Source: VRUB01 sp046758085 (GTDB taxonomy: Bacteria > Pseudomonadota > Gammaproteobacteria > Acidiferrobacterales > SPGG2). Taken from it: a DNA stretch of 17,944 bases. Below the pieces are notes generated by a model, which saw only the letters and a program-made list of their open reading frames with translations, did not search any database and was not told where the DNA came from. The stretch covers positions 1-17,944 of the forward strand of contig JBHHZP010000068.1 of the NCBI GenBank assembly GCA_046758085.1, given 5' to 3'. This document shows, one piece after another, positions 6,318 through 14,768 of this stretch. The position numbers were made by a program, and so were the translations under genes. The first letter of the stretch is position 1. Each line of letters opens with the position of its first letter.

Positions 6318-7700
6318 TTACTGGATCACAATGAACAAGGCCGCGTCGCCACGCCGTATATTCAACAGTAACGCGCCTTTCGCCTTTCGTACCTGCGTTG
6401 CGAATTGGTTTAGCGTTTTCACGGGTTTGCGATTCACCGACGTGATTACATCGCCCTGACGAAGCCCGGCGGACCACGCTGGAGTACCGGGTTTCACCTG
6501 CAACACCTCCACACCTTCCACCCGCCCGAACAACGGCGACCTTTGGCTAATGGGGCCGAGTGTCGCTCCGGCGATACGCCGGTCGATCTCCTCGACGTGA
6601 ACCTTGGCCCGGTGCGGCGGCGCGAGCTTGGCTACCAACGTCTTCTTGCGACCCTGGCGTAGAACGGTAAGCGTCACCGATTCGCCTACGCGTGCCAGGC
6701 CGATCTTATTGCGTAGGTCAGAGGCGTTGCGAATCTTATCGCCGTTGACCGCAACAATGACATCGCCGGCCTTGACGCCGGCCTTGGCCGCGGGTGAGTC
6801 CTTGACGACCTCGCTGACGACGGCGCCCCGGCGGGCCGGAACACCCAGGGCTTTGGCAATCTCGGGCGTGAGATCCTGGATGCTCACGCCGAGCTGACCG
6901 CGACGCACCTCCCCGTGCTCGATGAGCTGGGTCATGATCGAGCGCGCCATATTGATGGGGATGGCGAAGCCAATGCCGACATTCCCGCCCGATGGTCCGA
7001 CGATGGCGGTGTTGATCCCGATGAGCTCACCGCGCAGATTGACCAACGCGCCGCCGGAATTGCCCGGGTTGATGGAGGCATCGGTTTGGATAAAGTCTTC
7101 ATAGCCCTCGATCCCGAGTCCGGTGCGCCCGAGCGCGCTAATCAGGCCGGAGGTTACGGTCTGACCCAGGCCGAACGGATTGCCCACAGCAATGACGAAG
7201 TCACCGACTCGCAGCCGGTCAGAATCCCCCATGCGGAGCGCGGTGAGGTCCTTGGCGGGAATGCGGATGACGGCGATATCGGCCTCGGGGTCTCTTCCGA
7301 CCAGCTCGGCCTTGAGCTTGCGCCCGTCCTGGAGGGCTACCGTGACCTCATCGGCGTTTTCAATGACATGATTGTTGGTCAGAATGTATCCTTCCGTGGC
7401 GTCGACCACGACGCCTGATCCGGCCGCCTGGAACTCCTGCTCCGGCGGTTGCTCGGGAAAGCCGAAGAACCGCCGGAAGAACGGGTCGCTGAACAGCGGA
7501 TTTTGCTGGACCGCGACGCGTCCGCGCACGGCGATATTGACCACGCCGGGCGTCACACGCTCCAACAGCGGTGCCAGCGTCGGTAGCTCTTGCGTGCTCT
7601 CGCCGATGCTCAGCGGCAGGCCGGCCGCTACCGGCAGCGCCAGTGCGGCCGTCAGAAATATCAGAGTTACAAATGTAAGCAGACCAGATTTGATATGCAT
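6318..7700 (-). CDS. degQ: DegP/DegQ-family periplasmic serine protease (HtrA)
   Basis: This is a periplasmic quality-control protease and chaperone of 460 residues. A signal peptide (MHIKSGLLTFVTLIFLTAALALPVAAG) is followed by the trypsin-like domain with the complete triad: H111 (TNNHV), D141 (EADIAVIR) and S215 (NPGNSGGA). Two PDZ domains follow at about 267-360 (GQLGVSIQDL onward) and 385-460 (GVEVLQVKPGTPAWSAGL onward). The LA loop (PLFSDPFFRRFFGFPEQPPEQEF, about residues 68-91) is short, as in DegQ/MucD rather than E. coli DegP. I chose ATG 7700, with GGAG about 9 nt upstream, over an in-frame GTG at 7715. There are no sigma-E, rse or muc genes beside it, so it appears to be transcribed alone. 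No clear sigma-E promoter is seen upstream. Confidence 0.94.
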   Translation of the reverse strand: MHIKSGLLTFVTLIFLTAALALPVAAGLPLSIGESTQELPTLAPLLERVTPGVVNIAVRGRVAVQQNPLFSDPFFRRFFGFPEQPPEQEFQAAGSGVVVDATEGYILTNNHVIENADEVTVALQDGRKLKAELVGRDPEADIAVIRIPAKDLTALRMGDSDRLRVGDFVIAVGNPFGLGQTVTSGLISALGRTGLGIEGYEDFIQTDASINPGNSGGALVNLRGELIGINTAIVGPSGGNVGIGFAIPINMARSIMTQLIEHGEVRRGQLGVSIQDLTPEIAKALGVPARRGAVVSEVVKDSPAAKAGVKAGDVIVAVNGDKIRNASDLRNKIGLARVGESVTLTVLRQGRKKTLVAKLAPPHRAKVHVEEIDRRIAGATLGPISQRSPLFGRVEGVEVLQVKPGTPAWSAGLRQGDVITSVNRKPVKTLNQFATQVRKAKGALLLNIRRGDAALFIVIQ

Positions 7701-8447
7701 CGCCCTACGCTCCACTCAATTACTCGGGTTCGTATTATTCTTCATTCAAATTGTGCAAGGTGTCGCCGCATGTTATCGCCCAACTGTCCCAGGTGCTAAC
7801 TGCTCGCTCCCGCGAGGACGTCCTGGTCCCACTTGTAGGTTCCAGACAACTTGTCAACGCGGGTTCGGTCATTTGTGTGTTGCCGCCGTCTTGTGGCCAG
7901 GTCGTGACCTGCGCGAGGCCTGTTATTCCTGTACCAACAGCCACCCGCTTCACGGCCGTTATTTCCGCCCGGGTAGTCCCTGGCCTACGTATTGACATGG
8001 GTCCGCTCTTAATCTTTTCAAGTGCCAGCGCAGACGCAGATGGTTTGCGCTGTGATGCGTAGTGGCCGGATGAGTCGGCAGGGTCGGGGCGAAACATAAT
8101 ACTATCGGCTTATGGTATGGCGCCTGTTGGATTTGCATCAAACACCGCCCGGGCAGGCAAATAATGGCGGGCCCGCCTGGCGGACTATACGGCCATCGTC
8201 GCAGCACGTGTGTGCCGCCGGATGACGCCTGGAACCTGTGCTGTCCGCGTACGTACGGCGCGGGCTACGCTGAGCGCTTTTCCAGTACAAGGTGGTCACG
8301 CTGCCTGCCGCGGCGCGAAATTTTTTATGAAAAAATAATGACTTATTTGGCCACCACGGATGCGGTAGGGGGTGGTGGCAAGGCGGTTACAGCATCCGGT
8401 CGATCGGCTATAGTTAAGGACGATGACCGACCCAATGAGAAAAAACG
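7701..8447. other. Gene-poor 747-bp region between divergent degQ and the pilus ATPase
   Basis: I recognise no gene here. The longest frames are an 87-120 residue frame on the minus strand ending at 7735 and a 103-residue frame on the plus strand at 7751-8062. They are antisense to each other, and the minus-strand frame uses codons such as ATA, ACA and AGG more freely than the neighbouring genes. An AT-rich patch lies at about 8320-8350 and a sigma70-type promoter at 8386-8414. A decayed gene or a noncoding RNA is possible but not shown. Confidence 0.5.
8386..8414 (+). promoter_or_regulatory. Likely sigma70 promoter of the PilT/PilU-family gene
   Basis: GTTACA (8386-8391) and TATAGT (8409-8414) are separated by 17 bp, matching the -35 and -10 consensus at four and five of six positions. 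They sit about 35-60 nt upstream of the GTG start at 8448. Confidence 0.45.
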
Positions 8448-9581
8448 GTGGCAGCTGAGGGAAGCAGCGCGGCTGCGTCGGTGCAGACGGCACCGGGCAC
8501 GATAGACCCGCTGAAATTACTGGGCCAGGTGCTGATGCTCGCCGTACGTCACCGGGCCTCAGACGTACATCTGCGCGCGCGCAACCACCCGATTCTTCGT
8601 ATAGACGGCGTCTTGCGCTCGGTGCGCGAGATTCCGGCATTCGCGCCGGACATGCTTGACAAAATTGCGCGCAACATGATGTCCGCGCGCCACATATCGG
8701 AGTTCGAGCGGGAGCACCAGGTGGATCTATCTTTCGGCTTCAAGGACATCGGCCGGGTACGCGCTAATATATTTCAGCAACGCGGCAGTGTCGGGATGGT
8801 GTTACGCGTAATCAGTACCGAGATCCCGCGGCCGGCAGAGCTGATGCTACCTGAGATCGTCATCAACTTCACTAAGCAAGAGCGCGGCCTGGTTCTGGTG
8901 ACAGGTGCTACCGGCTCGGGTAAGTCCACAACGCTGGCGTCGCTGACGAACGAGATCAATCTGGCGCAAACTCGACACATCATTACCATCGAGGACCCGA
9001 TCGAGTTCCTGTTCACGGAACGGCGGTCTATTATAACCCAGCGCGAGATCGGTATGGACACCAACACCTTTGCCGATGCCATGCGCGCGGCGATGCGCGA
9101 GGATCCTGACGTGATCCTGCTTGGTGAGATGCGCGACCCCGAAACCATCGAAACGGCCTTGACCGCGGCCGAGACGGGCCATCTGGTGTTATCGACCTTG
9201 CACGCGCCGGCGGTGGCGGAGGCGATCCCACGCATAATCACGGCCTTTCCCCCCGAGGCACAGGCCAGCATCCGCGGTAAGCTGGCACAAAACCTCCATG
9301 CGGTCGTAGCACAACGACTGCTTCCGCGTAAGGAAAGCGACGGCCGGATTGTGGCGTGCGAGGTCATGACGGTTTCGGCGCGCGCGCGCGAACTCATTCT
9401 GGATCCGCTCAAGGTGAAAGAGCTCGCGGATCTCATCAAGAAAGGGACATTGGCCGAGGGCATGCTCAGCTTCGATCAGTGCCTGTTTGATCTCTACAAG
9501 CGTAGCCTTATCGATGATGACACCGCTCTGCAGCATGCCACCAGCGCAACCGACCTCAAGCTGAAGTTAGATGGGTTTTAA
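8448..9581 (+). CDS. PilT/PilU-family type IV pilus retraction ATPase, PilU-like
   Basis: This is a hexameric secretion-type ATPase that would power type IV pilus retraction at the cytoplasmic face of the inner membrane. It has 377 residues. Motifs are a PAS-like N-domain (RASDVHLRARNHPILRIDG, about 36-54), Walker A GATGSGKST (153-161), Asp box IEDPIEF (about 181-187, E182), Walker B DVILLGEMRD (221-230, E227) and His box ETGHLVLSTLHA (242-253). The sequence GMVLRVISTEIP, ITQREIGMDT, and the C-terminal HATSATDLKLKL resemble PilU more than PilT, but the PilT-type GEMRD and AAETGHLV motifs are intact. The start is GTG 8448; GTG 8481 is an alternative. No other pilus genes lie nearby, so it is a stand-alone copy, and its requirement for pili is inferred from the family. 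Confidence 0.9.
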   Translation: MAAEGSSAAASVQTAPGTIDPLKLLGQVLMLAVRHRASDVHLRARNHPILRIDGVLRSVREIPAFAPDMLDKIARNMMSARHISEFEREHQVDLSFGFKDIGRVRANIFQQRGSVGMVLRVISTEIPRPAELMLPEIVINFTKQERGLVLVTGATGSGKSTTLASLTNEINLAQTRHIITIEDPIEFLFTERRSIITQREIGMDTNTFADAMRAAMREDPDVILLGEMRDPETIETALTAAETGHLVLSTLHAPAVAEAIPRIITAFPPEAQASIRGKLAQNLHAVVAQRLLPRKESDGRIVACEVMTVSARARELILDPLKVKELADLIKKGTLAEGMLSFDQCLFDLYKRSLIDDDTALQHATSATDLKLKLDGF

Positions 9582-9585
9582 TTCA

Positions 9586-9648
9586 GTGATTAGTGATCCG
9601 CAGGCATCAACTTGCTGCGCGTTTGTCCAGCCACCAATCACCAATTAC
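9586..9648. repeat. Imperfect inverted repeat between convergent genes
   Basis: GTGATTAGTGAT (9586-9597) pairs with ATCACCAATTAC (9637-9648) at 10 of 12 positions, the other two being possible G-U pairs in one strand. It fills the 77-bp gap between the pilus ATPase and phoH stops, so a two-way terminator or a small dispersed repeat are both possible. Confidence 0.35.
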
Positions 9649-9658
9649 CGGTCACCGG

Positions 9659-11044
9659 CTAAAGTATTTCACTCGCATAATCCGCCAGCCTGGAGCGCTC
9701 GCCACGCTGCAACGTGATGTGGCCGCTGTGCTCCCAATCCTTGAAACGATCCACTGCATAGGTCAACCCGGATGTCGTTTCCGTCAGATAGGGTGAATCG
9801 ATTTGGGCGATGTTCCCCAGACACACGATCTTGCTGCCCGGACCGGCGCGGGTGATCAGCGTCTTCATCTGGTGCGGGCTCAGGTTCTGGGCCTCATCAA
9901 TGATGATGAATTTTTTGAGAAAGGTGCGCCCGCGCATGAAGTTGAGCGACTTGATTCGGATGCGACCGCGCACGAAGTCGTGCGTGACGGCGCGCCCCCA
10001 GGCGCCGTGGCTGCGCCCGCCGGTCTCGTGCAGCACGTCCAGGTTGTCTTCGAGCGCGCCCATCCACGGTTCCATTTTCTCCTCTTCCGTGCCCGGTAGA
10101 AAGCCAATATCTTCTCCTACCGGGACGGTTGCGCGCGTCATGATGATCTCCGTATAGCGTTTGTGCTCAAGCGTCTGCGCGAGGCCAGCCGCCAGCGTGA
10201 GCAGCGTCTTACCGGTTCCGGCCTGCCCAAGCATGGTCACGAATTCAATGCCAGGGTCCATTAATAGATTGAGAGCAAAATTCTGCTCCCGATTGCGTGC
10301 ATGGATGCCCCAGACCTTATTTCTTTCCTGGCTGTAGTCCGTGACCTCCTCGAGCACGGCGGGCGTGCCCAGCGTCCGGCGAAGCGCAAAGGCCGTCGCC
10401 TGCTCGTCGTCTGTGTAGAGAAATTGGTTGGGGTACCAACCCCGGGTGCGGGCGTCATCGATTTGATATTTCCTATTCGGGTGTTCTGCTTCCTTGCTTT
10501 TTTCGAGGCCTTGCAATAAGCCCGGGTGCAGTCTGGCCGTGCCGTTATAAAGCAGGTTAGCGTCGTCGAGCACCTGGTCGGTCATATAATCCTCTGCGCG
10601 AATTCCGAGCGCATGCGCCTTGATCCGTAGGTTGATGTCCTTGGAGATCAGCGTGACTTTGCGCTCGGGATGATCTTTGCGTAGATCCAGCGTTACTCCC
10701 AGGAGCACGTTGTCCGAGTTGTCGGGCGAGACTCCTTTCGGCAGGACGCTCCGGACCGCATCGGAGTAGAAGTACAAGCGTCCTGCTTTTGCGCCGGGCG
10801 TAGCCGCGGGTAGCTCCACTCCGCCGGAAATGTCGCCATTGGCGTGTTCGACGACCTCGTCGAGAAAGCGGCTAACCTGGCGTACGTTGCGCGCCACCTC
10901 GGACATACCGATCTTCGCGGCATCCAACTCCTCGAGTACGACGATAGGCAGATAAATATCGTGTCCGTTGAAGCGCAGCAACGCCGTAGGGTCGTGGATC
11001 AGGACGTTGGTATCTAATACGAAGATCTTCTTGGGTTTAGTCAT
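9659..11044 (-). CDS. PIN-PhoH fusion ATPase (PhoH2 type, predicted RNA helicase and RNase)
   Basis: This protein has 461 residues with an N-terminal PIN ribonuclease domain (about 1-145) and a C-terminal PhoH ATPase (about 245-461). PIN acidic residues are seen at D11 (VLDTNVLIHD), E38/E39 (VVLEELD), D111 (NSDNVLLG) and D136 (SKDINLR). The ATPase has Walker A GQAGTGKT (273-280) and Walker B FIIIDEAQN (D380, E381). The order and spacing match the PhoH2 family, in which the ATPase unwinds RNA and the PIN domain cleaves it. PhoH2 genes in some actinobacteria accompany an antitoxin-like partner; none is visible here. It is preceded on the same strand, after 144 nt, by the ribonucleotide reductase. 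The ribosome binding site is weak, but MTKPKKIFVLDTN starts directly at the PIN domain. Confidence 0.93.
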   Translation of the reverse strand: MTKPKKIFVLDTNVLIHDPTALLRFNGHDIYLPIVVLEELDAAKIGMSEVARNVRQVSRFLDEVVEHANGDISGGVELPAATPGAKAGRLYFYSDAVRSVLPKGVSPDNSDNVLLGVTLDLRKDHPERKVTLISKDINLRIKAHALGIRAEDYMTDQVLDDANLLYNGTARLHPGLLQGLEKSKEAEHPNRKYQIDDARTRGWYPNQFLYTDDEQATAFALRRTLGTPAVLEEVTDYSQERNKVWGIHARNREQNFALNLLMDPGIEFVTMLGQAGTGKTLLTLAAGLAQTLEHKRYTEIIMTRATVPVGEDIGFLPGTEEEKMEPWMGALEDNLDVLHETGGRSHGAWGRAVTHDFVRGRIRIKSLNFMRGRTFLKKFIIIDEAQNLSPHQMKTLITRAGPGSKIVCLGNIAQIDSPYLTETTSGLTYAVDRFKDWEHSGHITLQRGERSRLADYASEIL

Positions 11045-11188
11045 CGGTGGTGTTCTATGGCGATAATTAAAGACAACTCGATTATTTACCGCAGGGAGCG
11101 CAAAGGAAATTTATTTGTAGAAGCCCGATCGCGGAAATGGGAAATCGTACCGGGCAGCATTACAAGCACCCAGATGCCAGGCATTCTG

Positions 11189-13027
11189 TTAATCGGCCTC
11201 ACGCTCGATGCTGCAGCAATGTGGCGCACGCGTACCTTCTTCCGCTGCATGATCGCCTTCGGCGATCAGCACCGCACCGGTCACCGAATTCGGGCGAAAC
11301 GTCGTACAGCCTTTGAGCCCCTTGTCGTATGCGTGCTCGTATAACGACCGGAAATCGTCAAAGCGATAGTCCTCCGGTACGTTGATTGTCTTGGAGATTG
11401 CATTATCCACGAAGGGCTGCAAGGCTGCCTGCATATCGAGATGCGCCGTTGGTGTCAGACTGCGGGCATCCACAAACTGCGGAGGCAACGCGGCTGAGCC
11501 TTTTTCCTTGCGCCACGTGTCATAGGCGTAATCCATCAACTCATAGGCCGCATAGCTACCATCGGTCTCGAGTACCCGGCGTGAATAGGAAAAATCGTAT
11601 ACTGGCTCCACGCCGCTCGATATGTTGTTGGCTAACATGCTGATCGTTCCAGTGGGCGCAACGGTGGTCAAGTGGCTGTTGCGTATGCCGTTCTCGGCGA
11701 TGCCGGCGCGGATGTCGTCGGGGAGGTCCTGGATAAAGCGGGCGTCGAGGTATTTCTCTTTGTCGAAAAAAGGGAATGCACCCTTCTCGCGGGCCAGCAT
11801 GATAGAGGTCCGGTAAGCAGTGTGGCAGATAGTCTGCATTACCCTCGCGGCAAGCTCGCGGGCGCGTTGATCGGCGTACACCAGCCCAAGCATGATCAAG
11901 GCATCCCCAAGGCCCGTGATCCCCAGGCCCACGCGCCGACTACCGTGCGCCTGTTCGGTCTGCTGTACAAGCGGAAACTGCGAGGCATCGATGACATTGT
12001 CGAGCAACCGCGTGCCGATCTCAGCGGTCTCACGGACTGCCTTCATATCTAGCCGGGCGTTTTCCGAGTAAGGATTGCGAACAAAACACGTCAAGTTGAC
12101 CGCGCCCAGGTCACACGCCCCATAAGGCGGCAACGGAATCTCGGCACACGGGTTGGTCGTAGTAATATGCTCTCGGTACCCGAGATTGTTCATACGGTTG
12201 ATGCGGTCGATGAACAACACGCCGGGTTCGGCGTAGTCGTAAGTGGCGCGCATGATCTTATCCCAGAGCTCACGTGCGCGAATGTGCCGTAAGACACGGC
12301 ACGCAACGGCAACGGACTTGCCCGGCCACTGGCGTAGTACGGTCGCGCCGTCGCCGTCGCCGAGTTCCTCGGCGGGAAACACCAGCGCCCAATCGTCGTC
12401 CCGGCGCACGGCCTCCATAAAATCGTCAGTCACCTGAATTGACAGGTTGAAGTGGCGCAACGCCGTGCTGTCCTGTTTTGCCGCAACGAATAACTCGATA
12501 TCCGGGTGGTCACAGCGCAGCGTTGCCATCATGGCGCCGCGACGGGCACCGGTCGACAGCAGGGTGGCGCACATGCTGTCCCAGATGCGCATGAAGGAAA
12601 CGGGACCGGAAGCGATACTCCCGGTCGTGCATGCCGGCGTTCCGTATGGGCGCAGCGTAGAGAAATCGTAACCCACGCCCCCTCCCTGCTGCATGGTGAG
12701 CGCACCTTCCTTAAGATTATCGAAAATGCTGTCCATCGAGTCCTCGATGATCCCCATCACAAAACAGTTCAACAGCGTGACCTTGTGGTGGGTCCCGGCA
12801 CCGGCCTGGATGCGCCCCCCCGGGAGAAACTTGAAACCCTCCAACACCCCGTAGAAATGCTGCTCCCAGTGCTCACGGTCTTTGCGTTCGGTTCCCGCCA
12901 ACGCGCACGCGATGCGCCGCCACGTATCTTCCACCGTTTGATCATGGATCACGTTGCCGTCACGGTAACGGTACTTGGTGTCCCAAATATGGCGGGCGAT
13001 GTCGGTGGTGAAATACTGTCTGGCCAT
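11189..13027 (-). CDS. nrdJ: Adenosylcobalamin-dependent (class II) ribonucleotide reductase
   Basis: Class II reductases make deoxyribonucleotides with a B12-derived radical and need neither O2 nor a separate radical subunit, which suits growth with or without oxygen. The 612-residue protein has the active-site loop N292-P-C294-A-E296 (thiyl-radical cysteine with its Asn and Glu). A redox cysteine pair is formed by C88 (TLLNCFV) and C305 (GACDLGAVNL). The phosphate-binding PTGTIS motif lies near residue 500. The sequence ends soon after a vicinal C604-C605 pair, without the zinc-finger-like tail of some longer NrdJ proteins. ATG 13027 is preferred over the longer frame (from 13153), because the latter overlaps the upstream gene and starts with low-complexity sequence. 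It begins 19 nt after the pncB stop, so the two are probably cotranscribed. Confidence 0.93.
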   Translation of the reverse strand: MARQYFTTDIARHIWDTKYRYRDGNVIHDQTVEDTWRRIACALAGTERKDREHWEQHFYGVLEGFKFLPGGRIQAGAGTHHKVTLLNCFVMGIIEDSMDSIFDNLKEGALTMQQGGGVGYDFSTLRPYGTPACTTGSIASGPVSFMRIWDSMCATLLSTGARRGAMMATLRCDHPDIELFVAAKQDSTALRHFNLSIQVTDDFMEAVRRDDDWALVFPAEELGDGDGATVLRQWPGKSVAVACRVLRHIRARELWDKIMRATYDYAEPGVLFIDRINRMNNLGYREHITTTNPCAEIPLPPYGACDLGAVNLTCFVRNPYSENARLDMKAVRETAEIGTRLLDNVIDASQFPLVQQTEQAHGSRRVGLGITGLGDALIMLGLVYADQRARELAARVMQTICHTAYRTSIMLAREKGAFPFFDKEKYLDARFIQDLPDDIRAGIAENGIRNSHLTTVAPTGTISMLANNISSGVEPVYDFSYSRRVLETDGSYAAYELMDYAYDTWRKEKGSAALPPQFVDARSLTPTAHLDMQAALQPFVDNAISKTINVPEDYRFDDFRSLYEHAYDKGLKGCTTFRPNSVTGAVLIAEGDHAAEEGTRAPHCCSIEREAD

Positions 13028-13046
13028 CACTGACGTGTCGGGGCGG

Positions 13047-14408
13047 TCAGTTGGAGACCAACGCCGCACGTACTTCTTTGTCTGCTCGGCGCGCGAGCTG
13101 CTCCAGCGCGTGCGACACGCTGACCGGATAGGCGGACTTGACATCGAGATCATGCAAGTGCGGCGGCAGACGTGAGAGCTGGTCGGCCGCGCGTTCGCGG
13201 GAATGCACCAACGGTTCCGGCACTTGGATGCGCCGTCCGCCCCGCATCACCGGTTGGATCAGCGCTTCACCGCTCTGGGTGTCGTATTCCACCGTGATGA
13301 CGTCAGCCTGCATACGCTTGACGCCGTCCGTCTCGTAAGAACGGTAGACCTGCTTGCGTCCCGGCAGCGTCGCCTTCCCCTCGGAGAGCTTACGTCGCGG
13401 ATGTCCGGCGTACTCCACGAGCTTGTAGGCGCAGTCCAGGTAAGGGGCATCGGCCGAGGTATCCAGGCGGGTTCCGACACCGAAGCCGTCGATGGGCGCA
13501 CCTTGGTCGAGCAACTCGCGCAGGGTGTACTCATCCAGATTGCCGCTGCTGAAGATGCGAGCCTCGGTCAGTCCACCGGCATCGAGAATCTTACGTACCT
13601 TACGTGCGTGGCTGGCCAGATCGCCACTATCCAGGCGTACCCCTTGGATCGCAATGCCGAGTGCTTTCAGCCGGGGCGCGAGCTCCACGACGGTTTGCGC
13701 CCCCACCTCGGTGTCGTAGGTATCGATCAGCAGCAAGACGTTATCGGGCTGAGCGTGGGCGAAATGCTCAAACGCGGCCAACTCGTTGTCGTGGGCCTGG
13801 ATGAAGGAATGCGCCATCGTTCCGAAGATGGGGATGTCATACAGCTTGCCCGCCAACACCGTCGCCGTGCCCTCAAAGCCCGCTAGGTAGCTCGCCCGCG
13901 CCGCAAGCAGACCCGCCTCGGCACCGTGAGCGCGACGCAGGCCGAAATCAACGAGCAGCTTTCCCGGGGCTGCCAGCACGCAACGGGCCGCCTTCGATGC
14001 CAGCACCGTCTCGAAGTGCAGCAGATTGATGATACGCGTTTCCACGAACTGCGCCTGCGGAAGCGGCGCCGTCACCCGCAGAATCGGCTCGTTGGGAAAA
14101 AACACCGTGCCTTCCGCCATGGCGTGGACATCGCCCGCGAAGCGGAGGCTTGCAAGATAATCCACAAACTCAGGCGTAAAGCGCTTTGTATCGGTAAGCC
14201 ACGTGAGCTCCTCATCGCTGAAGTGCAGCGTCTCCAGGTATTCCAGCACCTGCTCGAGGCCCGCTGCCACCAAGAAGCTTCGCCCGGGGGGCAAGTCGCG
14301 CACAAAAAACTCGTACACGGCCGTGTCCTCCATGCGCTGCTGGAAGTAGCCCTGCAGCATGGTGAGCATGTACAGATCGGTCAAAAGGGCGCTGGTACTC
14401 GAACTCAT
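13047..14408 (-). CDS. pncB: Nicotinate phosphoribosyltransferase
   Basis: This enzyme converts nicotinate and PRPP to nicotinate mononucleotide in the Preiss-Handler NAD salvage pathway. The 453-residue protein has the family N-terminus (LLTDLYMLTMLQGYF), FETRIINLLHFET, the substrate loop DFGLRRAHG (R158, R159, H161), GTMAHSFI with H200 (the expected phosphorylated histidine), IDTYDTEVG, RLDSGDL, FSSGNLDEY and GFGVGTRL. ATG 14408 begins directly at the conserved domain; the frame stays open upstream to 14561 but the extra 51 residues are not family-like. The ribosome binding site is weak. It heads a minus-strand pair with the ribonucleotide reductase and is divergent from the nicotinamidase-type gene, whose product would supply nicotinate. 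Confidence 0.94.
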   Translation of the reverse strand: MSSSTSALLTDLYMLTMLQGYFQQRMEDTAVYEFFVRDLPPGRSFLVAAGLEQVLEYLETLHFSDEELTWLTDTKRFTPEFVDYLASLRFAGDVHAMAEGTVFFPNEPILRVTAPLPQAQFVETRIINLLHFETVLASKAARCVLAAPGKLLVDFGLRRAHGAEAGLLAARASYLAGFEGTATVLAGKLYDIPIFGTMAHSFIQAHDNELAAFEHFAHAQPDNVLLLIDTYDTEVGAQTVVELAPRLKALGIAIQGVRLDSGDLASHARKVRKILDAGGLTEARIFSSGNLDEYTLRELLDQGAPIDGFGVGTRLDTSADAPYLDCAYKLVEYAGHPRRKLSEGKATLPGRKQVYRSYETDGVKRMQADVITVEYDTQSGEALIQPVMRGGRRIQVPEPLVHSRERAADQLSRLPPHLHDLDVKSAYPVSVSHALEQLARRADKEVRAALVSN

Positions 14409-14768
14409 CGCTGTGGCGTTGCTCGCCAATAACTGTTGAAATCGCGCACTGTCAGGTACTGTGATTGCGTGATCCGGCGCCAAGGCGGTGGCTGCCCGCG
14501 TTGACGCTGGCCATCCGTTGTTTGGCAGGATATTGATGAAGGCCTTTCTGACCTTTTTCAACCCGCTGCGCCGAGAACACGGTTTCCCGCTGAGGATCGG
14601 TGCTTAACGGACGCCAAGACCTGGTTATAATTTTAAGGTAGCTGGCCCAAGCGAACCAGTGGGCCGTCTGTCGACCACCGGCAGCGTGGTCGGATGGGCG
14701 AGGCGCGCGTTGACTCGATGACGGGCTGGCCTGTCCGCGAGGGTGGGTTACGAACACAAGGAGCCGAT
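14409..14768. other. Divergent promoter region between pncB and the nicotinamidase-type gene
   Basis: This 360-bp interval contains no recognisable gene. It holds the sigma70-type promoter at 14604-14631 reading toward the nicotinamidase. An in-frame extension of pncB (to 14561) and of the nicotinamidase (to 14694) enters it from either side but neither looks translated. A shared NAD-responsive operator would be expected here, but I cannot identify one. Confidence 0.5.
14604..14631 (+). promoter_or_regulatory. Sigma70 promoter of the nicotinamidase-type gene
   Basis: TTAACG (14604-14609) and a perfect TATAAT (14626-14631) are spaced by 16 bp. The predicted start near 14638 gives a leader of about 130 nt to ATG 14769. 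Confidence 0.55.

Noticed and set aside
6993..7418. Long plus-strand frames across degQ
   Set aside because: They are shadows of the protease gene, which has an intact catalytic triad and PDZ domains on the minus strand.
7690..7703. FNR-like sequence TTGATATGCATCGC at the degQ start
   Set aside because: It has two mismatches and overlaps the start codon, where an activating site would not function.
13203..13886. 227-residue plus-strand reading frame
   Set aside because: It is antisense to pncB, whose motifs are clear; long antisense frames are common in GC-rich genes.
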